From positions 1 through 64,000 of the forward strand of contig JAIWNI010000009.1 in NCBI GenBank assembly GCA_025331435.1: a DNA stretch of 64,000 nt, written 5' to 3'. The notes beneath the pieces are model-generated. The model had not been told where the DNA came from, searched no databases, and worked only from the letters and a program-made list of their open reading frames with translations. Both the position numbers and the translations under genes were made by a program. Of the stretch, positions 35,268 through 46,187 are shown piece by piece (positions within the stretch are counted from its first letter, which is position 1; each line of letters opens with the position of its first letter). Origin of the DNA: Choanephora cucurbitarum. Taxonomy: Eukaryota; Mucoromycota; Mucoromycetes; Mucorales; Choanephoraceae.

Positions 35268-36836
35268 CTATACCGATGAAGAAAATGGCATAAATTCATA
35301 CTGTGTAGAGCCATATGCTTGACGTGTATTGATTGGTAGTCGAGAACCTGCTGTAGATGGAGAAGCATCGTTTGAGTCGTCTTCTACTATAGCCTTAAAG
35401 TCACTGCGACTCAGCTGACATTGCTCTATCAGTCTTTTACGTTCATCTCGAATAGGATGCTTCGATATCTGCTTAGGATACAAGATATAATGCTGAATCA
35501 TAAATAATGCATCATAGCAAACAACAATTGATCCAAGCCCACTGATAAATTGATTTAGTCAATCATCTAGAAAAGAAAAGAAAAAAAGAGACATATGTGC
35601 CCAAATTGGCTTACTTACAGTTTTACATTGTCCTAATGATCGTTTTTTTTTCTGTTAGATTTAAGCATATTACTTTCATCTTTCCTTTCTCTCTCTCTCT
35701 TAATTTCCGTGGGTGCGCACAGCTTACTTTACCCCTTCAATACCAGTCCAGTCTCCATCTAAATAGGCATCTATCAGTAGCTGAACAATAGAGAGCAAGC
35801 CACCTGCTAAATCCTGTAGAGACGAACGAACATAATTAATTTTTGTTTTGCTTTCTATCTATGTGAATGTATTCTACCCATGATATATATTGAATACTCC
35901 AACCTTGAGTTGATTGTCTCTTGTAATTGACCCAGACCTGTTTGATATCAGAAAGAGTTGTTGTAGACGATAAACAGACGTATTACCTGAGGCAGATATT
36001 TAATAAAGCTCACAATGAGCGTCACTGTACTAAGAAAATACAAGAAATCAAGTGAGGTTGCACCTCCATAATGTATAGTAGCTAAAACAAGCACTGATAT
36101 TAACATTGTAAGCCAAACAAAGGCTGCAGCAAAAGATGAAATGTGTTGACGTGCTTGTTTCTGTCAAAGCTGATGAATAACCAATGGACAAACACGTTGA
36201 GGCGCTCTTTACTTACTCTATAAACACAGGTTTGTAATAAGATAAGGAGAGACAAAAGAAAGCCATGGACAGAGAATACCACATCATTCAGACGGACCAA
36301 ACTGTTTCTGCTTGAAGGGTGTCTTTGATGATCTTTTTTTTTTCAAGTACACTCAGTCGGTATTCAAGTAACACATATAGGACTTACATTCGTCTCTAAT
36401 CTCATCGTCAAAATATAAGGCTAAACTATAGGCCTGGTTACACCAGACAAGCGAGTGAGCCGACTGTCAATCTGAACAATGCAACAACCTACCGAATAAC
36501 AAAAGAATCCTAATACGTTATAAAACAAAAAATCAATAGACAAGCCTCGTACACTTTCAGTTAACAACAAATAAAGAAAAAGGAAGTCAGTTCATCAACT
36601 CATTAGGTTTGCTTTATGTTATTACCTCTTTCTTTTCCAGTTCAAGTAGGCTTGAGGATAAAAACTTATAGACCAAACGACTACATAAGACTAGACACAT
36701 ATCAATAATATATTCTCTCTGCCTTTTTCTCAAGCAATTGAGTTTAAGCTCATTTAGAAAAAAGTACCCAACCAACAAAGACCGAGAGAAGATTCCAACC
36801 GGTCCATGAAGTCTCATCCCAACTTTTAGTTGCCAT
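35268..36836 (-). CDS. Cystinosin-type lysosomal/vacuolar transporter (PQ-loop), nine exons
   Basis: Seven-helix PQ-loop carrier of the cystinosin/Ers1 family, which exports cystine from lysosome or vacuole with protons. Exons 36836-36768, 36690-36626, 36553-36493, 36433-36388, 36332-36217, 36160-35987, 35937-35878, 35813-35728 and 35541-35268 sum to 317 codons (316 residues). First PQ-loop: WSISFYPQAYLNWKRKSVRGL with FDFLFYN-like continuation; second: STVTLIVSFIKYLPQVWVNYK then STQGWSI. VRLNDVVFSVHGF and the ending IVVCYDALFMIQHYILYP also match the family. The C-terminus has a YGSTQYEF-type tail that could act as a sorting signal (inference). Divergent from the Zn2Cys6 gene. Confidence 0.92.
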
Positions 36837-38156
36837 GTTGAATGAAAGACATCAACTCATTTTTTTTTCCTTGAAACATTTTTTTTCTCGAATTAGCACA
36901 GCTGAATTTGAAGTGACAACGTTATCCACACTCAAAGCATTCTGGATGCCCAAATCTATTTGGCTTGGAAGCGCTTTCTCATCTTTGTTCTTGACTCTTT
37001 TTATTTCTCTAGTACAAAATGTATCAAGCAAACAAGAAAAAGAAAATGTTTGTTAAGGATAACTGAATACATTTAGTGTCATCGATCTCGATAGTACGGG
37101 GTTTTAAACATGTGTCTACAACAGCTCACCTTCATGTAAAGGATAACATATCATGTGGGATTTTATTACTTTTTATTGCATACTTATCTCATGAGACTCA
37201 TTCTACTCATAGACATTCTCTCCTTATTTTTTGTTGTTGTCACAACCGTAAATTTATGCAATTATGAGAATTTTCAATTAGTTTGGAACTGAAGCAGTTG
37301 TTCTGGCGTATCTCAAATCCTACAAGAGGGAGGACCATTTAAGAGTCAATAACTTTTACTGGTCTTAATACATACACGTACATGAAACCAAGTACCTGTA
37401 CTGTATAATGGGGTTTCTTCTCTTTAAGCAATACTAACATGAAAACAGAGAAAAGTATTAAATCGAAATCTCAAAAGGCATTGAGAAAATAAACTCTCAA
37501 GTAATAGAGTTATATCGGCATATAGAGTATATTACCTCTTAGAGATAAACGCGTATGACTTAATTGACTCTCTTTCTCTTTGAAGAAATCTAATTGACGC
37601 GTATCTCGCGTTTGCTAGATTTGAATTTAATCGGTCAGAATACTTCTTTTTTTCTGGTTGAAATCATAAAAAATAAACAGAGAATTTCCTCCTATTCAAC
37701 ATATCCATCCCCCCTCTCCTCCCCTCTCCTCTCCTTCTCCTCATATTTCTTTCCTTTTCTCACTCCTTATATCTCCTTTTTTGGACTGCCTGTCATCATA
37801 AGGTTTCCTTGCTTGAATGTCTGCTTAAAAAAGAAAAAAGAAAATTCGTTCGGTTCATCAAAAAAGCGAGTAAATATTTCGCCGATTGAGGGGATGCATA
37901 AAGGCCAATTTCCAACCAATCAGAGCGACTTCCCCACACTTTTCATTAATGAATTTAACCACTTATTTTATAATGATCACAAGGACCGGCAAATAAGAGA
38001 GGACCCATCTACTTTTCTGAGGCCCCTTTTTTCTCCTTTTTTGTGCTAGTATAACTACCCTTCATTTTTTTGTTTATTTTTCTTTCTTTCTTCCTTTCTT
38101 CCTTTTATCTTCTTTTAAGCTTTTTTTTTCCTTGTATTGTGTTGTTGTACCATAGC
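36837..38156. other. Divergent promoter region
   Basis: 1.3 kb between cystinosin and the Zn2Cys6 regulator. Pyrimidine-rich tracts (CCCTCTCC repeats near 37709-37740 and TTCC runs near 38086-38106) precede the regulator start; no other gene recognised. Confidence 0.5.
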
Positions 38157-40280
38157 ATGTCTAAAACCACAGTGAGTCAACAGCCAGCAAAACGAGTCAA
38201 AGTGACTTTAGCATGTGTTGTTTGTCGCAAAAAGAAAGTAAGGTGCGATGGCATACAACCAGCTTGTTCTCGATGTCAGTCAGTAGGCGCTTGTTGTCAA
38301 TATTCAGATCCCCCAAAGAAAAGAGGCCCTCCAAAAGGCTATGTTGAAGTAATTGAGAGTCGTGTGCATCGAATTGAGTCCCTTTTGGGTGGCTATCAGC
38401 AACAGCAACAACAGCCCATATTACGAAATCCTGACATCAATGTATTTCCAAGTATGCTCTACACAATACAGTTTCTTATACACAATGAATGTACTTACCT
38501 TCTCTTTTCTTATGCTCTTCATTTTTGTCTTCCTTTATTTTTGCTAGCCATTAAGCCAGCGAATTCAATGCTCTCTTTGATTGCTGGCAGAGTGGACGCA
38601 CTAGAGCACCATGCACACGTACGTTTTTTCTTGTTGATCTATAGAACATTTACCTTATAGATCAAGGTTATTAGTAAATGAGACAGAACATTGATAAGAT
38701 CCATTCTATGACCTTCTTTCTAGGGCAGCAATGGCATAATACCTGATTATACAATGCATGACCAACTATCTTGGACTAATCATTATTTCGATTACTTCAA
38801 TTGCATTTTTCCTGTTCTGTCAAAAAGCCAATTTGTATTTCAGCTCGAAAACAGCACATTGAACCCGCTCTTAAAACTGGCTGTCTTTGCCTTAGGATCC
38901 CGTCTTCAGGGTGGCATGGATGGTCAGGAAGCAAACCTGGTAGCCCAATTCGATTCGCTCATATCTCATGACATTCTATTTCCTGAAATTTCCACTCTAC
39001 AGGTAACGTGACCCCCAAAAAAGACATATTTGTGCTTCTATTCACACAATCCAATTCAGGCACTTGCCATCATGTGTTGGTATACGCACCTTACGGGTAA
39101 TATGCATAAATGTTACTCGCTTCGTCATTGTTTAGCTTGCATGTCCCATAAATTAAATTTGAGATATGAATCTGCAAACGAGTCTCAAGATATGCATTTG
39201 ACAGAAATGAAGCGTCGTGCCTATTGGGTCTGCTTTGTGCTCGATCAATGGCTAGCTAACTGTACAGGCACTGAATCTTTCTTTACCAGCGAAAGCGACT
39301 GCAAACAACCACAATTGGAAGAAAGCCAGCTCTCACTTCTCTTTGCTCAGCAACAACAACAACCTGAACTAAGTTTACTTGATACATTTGAATCTGCTTT
39401 CCAGATTACCTCATTCAGAGAGATGATTCGATTGGCTACGATCTTGAGCAATATAGCAGACAGACATCCTCACCAATCTGAATCAAGCCTGACCGAATGG
39501 CTTCTGAAGCTACCTTCTTATCTTGACTTTAACAATGCGCAGGCCTGCAAACCTACACCACTGACAAGAATGTTCCGTATCCTCTATTACACGGCCCAAA
39601 TAATGATCAATAACAAGCAGTTTTATCATACGCTTAGCTCAAGCATCTGCACAACAGCTGCAAGCACTATAATCCATATCTCAGAGCACATGCTAGCTTC
39701 AGGGGAACAAAGGTACCTTTCCAACCTCTTCTTCATCTCCTTAACCTTGGCCACATCAGTGCATTTAGACAACGCCGTCGCCAACACAAAGGACAATGCA
39801 CCAGACAAAGTCAATTTGTTGAAGGGTGCCTCATTGATGAAAGAGCTTAATATCACTGTCTTGCCTCGTTCAGAGCTAAATAAATTGATAGATTGCTTCT
39901 TGATGGATAAGTGCGATGTCAGTCTAGAATTTGTCTATCCCTCACCTTCTAGCTCTGTTGTGTTGCCTGTTCAAAAGAAAACCAAACGCTCCTTTGCTGA
40001 GATGGAAAGCGATCTTCTGTTGGTGTCTCCCCCTTCTACACCAGTGACAGCAGACCATCAATCAGTAACATCTCAACATATGCTGATAGAATCATTTGAT
40101 ATCAACCATCTATTATCCATAGACGAATGGCCAGCTGATTGGACTCATATGTTGGATCAGTCATCATGCTCACCTATTTCGTACTTTACACCCTCACAAT
40201 CTCCCTCATTAAACCTAGAAGACGAGCAAACACAGTTACATGATGACTCTCTATTTTCATATCCCTTTGACCTATTGTAA
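38157..40280 (+). CDS. Zn2Cys6 fungal transcription factor
   Basis: Fungal binuclear zinc-cluster regulator of 621 residues, exons 38157-38451, 38548-38618, 38724-39002 and 39060-40280. The DNA-binding domain is CVVCRKKKVRCDGIQPACSRC with the sixth Cys in GACC (about residues 22-49), directly followed by a basic linker (PPKKRGPPKGY) and a short coiled segment. The middle (about 160-400) is the fungal-specific regulatory domain with YFDYFNCIFPVLSK and AYWVCFVLDQWLAN. The C-terminus is Ser/Gln/Asp-rich and probably the activation domain. Poly-Gln stretches occur. The target pathway cannot be told. Confidence 0.93.
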
Positions 40281-41338
40281 CTTTATGCTTCGTATCCTCC
40301 TTGCTTATGATATGCTTGCCTGTATGTTTCTTTTTATACATATATGTATACATTACTACTAATTGACCCCATACCCTACGCTAAACCTTTATGTACATAT
40401 ATGCCATTTCACTCCCTTTTCTTTTTTTCTTTCCTATATACATATGATTTCTTATATTATACATGTCAAATTTTATTGCTAACTTATGCTTTTCAGTCAA
40501 CTGCTTTTCTTGATTTTCTTAATTTTATTAAATTTATTGCACTCAACTAAAACAAAGGATATTTTTTCTTTAAAAAAAAGTTGGTTTTTTTGATCTGTCA
40601 AAATTTCGGATCTGTCAAACTTACATGCTTTTAACTTCAGATTGAGACGCCATTTAAATTTTCAAACAACAAACAATGCTCTGATTAAGTAAAGAATCAA
40701 ATGAATACAGATATTCTAATGCAAAGCCTCAAATGGTATACTAATTCCATAAAGTATTAAAGCGTAGCTGTTTTTCTTAGCGAGAATGCTAACATTAGAT
40801 CATATGTAGCTATAAGTGGCAAGAGGAACTGATTTTAAAAAAATTGCACTGGTTTTCTAATTGAAAAGATAATGGCTAATATGCCATTTAACGACTTGAA
40901 ATGACAACTCAAGTCTTTTATGTCTTGGCTTAAAAAGTAATGCCGCTACTTGTTAAGCTTAGGATCATATACTTGGAGTTCTGATCTAACAAGCCTACAC
41001 GTCATAATTTAACTAGAAGTTTTTTGTTATTTTATTGCTACTGTTACTCTAAGACAAAGCCGTTAATTTCGCTCTCTTTATGAATAATAGGTTGTAAATG
41101 CGTTGGCTTGGCAATGCTTGTCTTTCAGGACAGTTGACAAATATTGTCAGAGCAAAGATGAGCAGATTAAATCGCTTTTCTAAATGTCCGGACCGGAATA
41201 TGCTTAAAAAGGAAGTACTCTGTCTATTTGGTGCTCAGAACCTCTACAGGAAGAGTGAGCATCATGCACACCAAGAAGGAGAAAACCACATTCATGCCTC
41301 GCACAAGATGAAACTTCCTCTTTTTCATATCTCTTAAT
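40281..41338. other. Intergenic upstream of ribosomal protein eL8
   Basis: About 1 kb, AT-rich; the end nearest 41339 is pyrimidine-rich, as is common before ribosomal protein genes. A 79-codon ORF at 41098-41337 has no family motif. Confidence 0.5.
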
Positions 41339-42375
41339 ATGGTAGAGTATCTCATCATTCACAACACAAAGGCAGACAAAGAGATGGATGAATGCGATGC
41401 AAAGACGGATGGGATATTTTGGATAAACAACAATCAATGGATAGAACGATATAAGATGGATTAGCATATTGGTCTTTAAACGATCTTTATGTTCTATGCT
41501 GCACGCCATTCTTTCTCTTTGTCCTGTCATCTAAAAAAAAAGAAGAAAGAACTTGGACTGACAATGCATTGTGATAGGCTCCTGCTAAGAAGTCCACTGG
41601 TAAGAAGGTTGCTCCCGCTCCCTACCCCATCAAGGGTAAGCAAGCCACCAAGGCTGCTTCTAACCCTTTGATCGAAAAGACCCCCAAGAACTTTGGTGTC
41701 GGTCAAGACATCCAACCTAAGCGTGATGTCTCTCGTTTCGTCAAGTGGCCTCAATATGTCAGACTTCAACGCCAAAAGAAGATCCTCTACCAACGTCTCA
41801 AGGTCCCTCCTGCTTTGAACCAATTCACTCACGTCTTGGACAAGAACACTGCTACTCAAGTCTTCAAGTTGTTGCACAAGTACAGACCTGAATCCAAGAC
41901 TGAAAAGCGTGATCGTCTTCGTGCCGCTGCTGCTGCCAAGGCCGAAAAGAAGGAAGTTGCCAAGACTGACAAGCCTGTTGTTGTCAAGTACGGTATCAAC
42001 CACATCACCGCTTTGGTTGAAGCCAAGAAGGCTCAACTCGTTGTCATTGCTGATGACGTTGACCCCATTGAAATGGTCATCTGGTTGCCCGCTCTCTGTC
42101 GTAAGATGGGTGTCCCTTACTGTATCGTTAAGGGTAAGGCTCGTCTCGGTACTCTCGTCCACAAGAAGACCGCCACTGCTCTTGCTTTGACCGAAGTCTC
42201 TGAAGCCGATAAGGCTGAATTGGCCACCGTTGTCTCTGCTGTCAACACCAACTTCACCTCCAAGTGGGAAGAAGTCCGTCGTCACTGGGGTGGTGGTATT
42301 ATGGGTCCTAAGTCCAACGCCAAGATGGCCAAGCGTGCTGCTATTGCTGCTAAGGAAATTGCTGCTCGTCAGTAA
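41339..42375 (+). CDS. RPL8: Large-subunit ribosomal protein eL8 (L7a)
   Basis: 60S ribosomal protein. The main exon is 41578-42375. It begins right after a TAG acceptor with [20 protein letters not shown] and has no in-frame ATG before a stop, so a first exon is needed. The trinucleotide ATG at 41339-41341, followed at once by gtagag, fits: it gives 266 residues. Conserved blocks are [40 protein letters not shown] and the L7Ae fold [27 protein letters not shown]. Codons are strongly biased to C/G-ending forms, as expected for a highly expressed gene. The 236-nt intron is long for this window. Confidence 0.93.
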
Positions 42376-42668
42376 TTTAACATCTCTTTTTTTTTTTGCT
42401 TCAATAAAAAAACAGCAAAAAATAATAATAATCAAACATTTTACTATATCTGTTTCTTTAATGTATGTGCGCAATCTTATAAAGGGGAGGAAATTAAAGT
42501 CTCGAGTAATTTAATTATCAAATCTTAATCCCCTTGATATATACTCTTCCCTTTTTTTTATTGATATAAGAAAAAATGGCCCTATTTAAGAACGAGCTTC
42601 TTTATACGTTCTTTCTTCTTTTTTCTCTCCAAATCGTTTTATCTCAACTTATAATAACCAACTAGATC

Positions 42669-43199
42669 ATGAAACAACACTGCCCTTTACTGTTATGCTG
42701 GACAAGAAGTATCACATTAATCCTCTCAATCCTTATTGTTGTTCTGTCTCTCTATATCTATCACAGAGATACTCGTCCTGTTCTTGCCCTACTTGAATCA
42801 CATCGAGATCAAAGTGTGTTTTTACATGATATGATCGAAAACAAGAGGTTGATTGCAACATTAGTAGCAGCTCAAGCATCTATCTTTTATCCTCTTTTCC
42901 TTCTTCTAAATCCTCAAGAGCATCCAGATGAAAAGCATCAAATAACCATATTTGAATCATTAATGCCCAGTGGACTAGCTCTCAGTTGGGCATTTTGTAT
43001 CTCATTTGAAGATAGAATCAACCTGATACAAGCCCTAAAGCCTTCATTGACTTTGTATCTGGAACACCATCTAAAGTATATTGTTGTGATTACACTTTTG
43101 TTTGAAGTCATTGTTATCTGGATGTCTTTTATTTGCTCCATAAGAGAAGAGAGATCAATACAGTTGCCGCTAGATCAAAAAAGTGACCTCCCACTATAA
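42669..43199 (+). CDS. Small multi-pass membrane protein, unknown function
   Basis: Intronless 176-residue protein. Hydrophobic segments lie near residues 8-32, 62-82, 96-112 and 137-157, so about four membrane passes; the first may double as a signal anchor. The C-terminal tail is short and charged (REERSIQLPLDQKSDLPL). No known family motif is seen. The gene is 293 bp downstream of eL8 on the same strand with its own start. Confidence 0.7.
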   Translation: MKQHCPLLLCWTRSITLILSILIVVLSLYIYHRDTRPVLALLESHRDQSVFLHDMIENKRLIATLVAAQASIFYPLFLLLNPQEHPDEKHQITIFESLMPSGLALSWAFCISFEDRINLIQALKPSLTLYLEHHLKYIVVITLLFEVIVIWMSFICSIREERSIQLPLDQKSDLPL

Positions 43200-45289
43200 T
43201 TTACAAGATATAATTTACTTATAATAGCTGACTGTGCCATAAGCACAGACAGAAGAAACCTATAATAAACTATAATTTCATTAATTACATTACTTTACAA
43301 AAAGAGAGAGAGAGCGAAAAAGAAAGTCAATAATATTTGGTAGTGTCGTCTGATGTTATGCATTGAAGTATGTTGTAACACATTTGTTGTAAATGTACCA
43401 TCCCCAATTCTGTAAGCCCAGTTCGTAGATTTTTTACTCTTAAGGCAGAAATTCTTGCTGTTCAATTATTCTTGTTTGAGCAGAACAGGCATTTGTTTTC
43501 TGCAGTAGACTGAATGGACGAAACAATTAGCCCTAATGATGGGAGATTTTTTTTTTTTGCAGACATACAAGTGGCATCAGATACCGCTTTGCAGGTTAGT
43601 GTAGCCAATTTTAAAGCTCATAAAAACATTTATGAATGCAACAAACAGAGATTGTACACTGAGAGAAACCAACTGCATAGAGAAAATGTTTGGATTGCAC
43701 TAACAAAGAACAGTGCTTACACGCTCAGAAAAAATAACAGAAATCATACTTAATTAGAAAATCAACTAGATAGCTGTGCAATCTTGAAGAGTAGCTCTCT
43801 ATTCAGCCATATTTGCAACTTTGAGCTAGACTATCGACAAACATACAAGGCTTTCTCAAACAGATACTGCCACAAGCATTGACTGTTCAGAAATCAAAAT
43901 CCTTTCTCACTCACGACTCTTGCATTAAGATTTAGACAATAAAGTACCGATGTCTTTTTAGTTCTAATAAGACTCGAGATGAAATTATTTTCCAGCAAAA
44001 CTTATGTTTTATCACTGTTGTTATTCCAGGGGTAATAAGAGATTCCCTACAGTACTAGTAATGAGAAATGGTTGTTACATTAGACAATCAATTGTATTGT
44101 TCTTCGAGTTTGTATATTCACTTTCTGAATCTAAACACAGGCAGCCGTTATTTACTTTTATCGCTTTGTACAACAGCAATGGCTTTTCTCTAATATCTCT
44201 GGAATCAACCTGAAGCCCTTCAATACAATAAAGTTTTAGGGAGCGAGAACTTTCTTCTTCTTTGTAGGCAGCATCAAGAGTAGTTCAAGAGACAAACCAA
44301 AGCTTGTCGAAGTTATAGTAAGAGCAAACAGCAACTTTAGTCGCATAATAAGGCCGCTTACTTTTAAAGTAAGCTACATAAAAAGAAAAAGAATAAACTG
44401 TTTGAATTGATATCACTAATTTCAAAACAACTGTATTGGTGCCATTTTTGGAAAAGTGATCCAAGCGGTAGGTGCTTTTGATAATCAAATGGCTCACATA
44501 CCTCGTTTTAGACTCACTAGAGATGCTCAAAAGAGCGACTTTCCAGTTTGATCTTAATCATCATCTTTCTAGCCTAACCTGTGGCTCTCAAGTATTTTAA
44601 TGCCTACTGGCTACAGTTCTTCTTAGCAGCATAAGGAACGCGACTATCTGCCTTTTGTCTATTGTGTTGAACTATGGATATCTATTTGCTTACAAGCAAA
44701 CTCTCTCTATCATATATTGTCATTTTCCAGAAATATGGAGAAACCCAGATCAATATACTTCGAATAAGCGTTGTATTTTATGTTCTCCTGGTTTTTTTTT
44801 CAAATTTATGCGAATAGTATCAAATATATGCACTTTAAACAAAGTTTGGGTTTTTTTTGAAGTTTCAATGTTTTGCAATACTACTCGCCCTTTCTTTCTG
44901 TTTCTCTTGATGTTATTGTATAGAGTCTTTTTAGAAAATAGAGCGTTTATTGCATACGCACAAACCTTATACATGGGATGAAAGCTGTCCATGAATCTTC
45001 ACCAAAAAAAAAGTGTTTAAACTGAGAGGTAGCAAGACAATTAAGATATTTAATATAGCAGCCGAGCCCCTTTATCTTATACAATTCATCAGATTAACAA
45101 ATCGTTTTTTTTTTCTTTTTACTGCTCTCTAAAGGTTACATGCATATTTGCCATTCTTTCTAAGTAGTAAAATTTTACCTAATTTGGAAATTCATACTTT
45201 CATAATTCGTAATTTTATCCATTTTTCACTCTCCCTCACAATTTTTTTTTACACATTCTCGCTTTATCTCGTGTGTTTGTGTATAGTTG
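43200..45289. other. 2.1-kb region without a supported gene
   Basis: AT-rich with short GA runs. A 79-codon ORF at 43514-43753 has mixed protein-like composition but no motif or splice support. Confidence 0.45.
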
Positions 45290-45999
45290 ATGAACAAAAT
45301 GACAACAGAAATCAATCCCGATCGTCCACTTCTTGTTGGACCTGAATCTCCAGAGTCACCTTTTCCTTTCGGCATGAAGGGTACTGTAGTAAAAGGATAC
45401 GGTAGAGGATCTAAGCAACTCGGAATCCCAACAGGTAAAAACAAAAAAGTTTATTCTTTCATTTCTTTGTGCATGAGAAGATTTTCATTGTTCATTAGCT
45501 GATGACAATAAGCCAATCTATCCGATGAGGCCATTGAGGCTCTTGCTTCGGGGCTTGAGACAGGTGTCTATTATGGCTGGACACAGATTGGGGAAGTAGG
45601 AAGCCAAGTGTATCCAATGGTCATGAGTTTAGGTTGGAACCCTTATTTCAAAAATGAAAAACGCTCTGCAGTAAGACGCTATTTTTCTCCCAAAAAAAGA
45701 GTAGAAACGAAATATTCACATTATCATTTTAGGAGGTACATGTCATTCATGAGTTTCCGGAGGATTTCTATGGTGCGTCTATTCGTGTAGTTGTCCTGGG
45801 CTTTATCCGACCCGAACAGAACTATCCTTCTTTAGGTAGATGAATGCGATAAGCTAAATGATCCATAGGCGCTAAATAATTTTATGTTGTAATAGATGCT
45901 TTGATCAGAGATATCAAGACTGATGTAGTAGTTGCACAAACATCTTTGAAGCGAAAGAGATATTTAGAGTCAAAAGAACACGAATTATTTTTTAAATAA
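45290..45999 (+). CDS. FMN1: Riboflavin kinase (FMN-forming)
   Basis: Converts riboflavin and ATP to FMN. Exons 45290-45434, 45513-45670, 45733-45835 and 45896-45999 give 169 residues, the normal length for eukaryotic riboflavin kinases. The family motif GIPTANL is rebuilt exactly by the first splice (ACAG + CCAATCTA). Further conserved parts: [37 protein letters not shown] and [13 protein letters not shown]. The active-site Glu is in the HEF-DFYG block. Start at 45290, with a second in-frame ATG three codons on. GH31 follows on the same strand 188 bp later. Confidence 0.95.
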
Positions 46000-46187
46000 T
46001 GCGCCATATTAAAATTTGATGGCGTGCTTTCCACTCTTATGATAGAATAAAATTTGTTAATTTCGTGATTGAAGTCAAACTTTAACTTATACAAGCTTAT
46101 TAATGTGTGTATATGTAAAATATATTTGTATAAGTGTACCTTTGTCGCTTTCTTCTTCTCTTTTAGTTCTTAGAAAAAAAGACAACA

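Noticed and set aside
37594..38049. 151-codon plus-strand ORF before the Zn2Cys6 gene
   Set aside because: Pyrimidine-tract leader sequence, Ser/Pro/Phe-rich translation and no motif; more likely promoter or 5' untranslated region.
41527..42474. 315-codon minus-strand ORF
   Set aside because: Antisense to ribosomal protein eL8; long only because of the codon bias of that gene.
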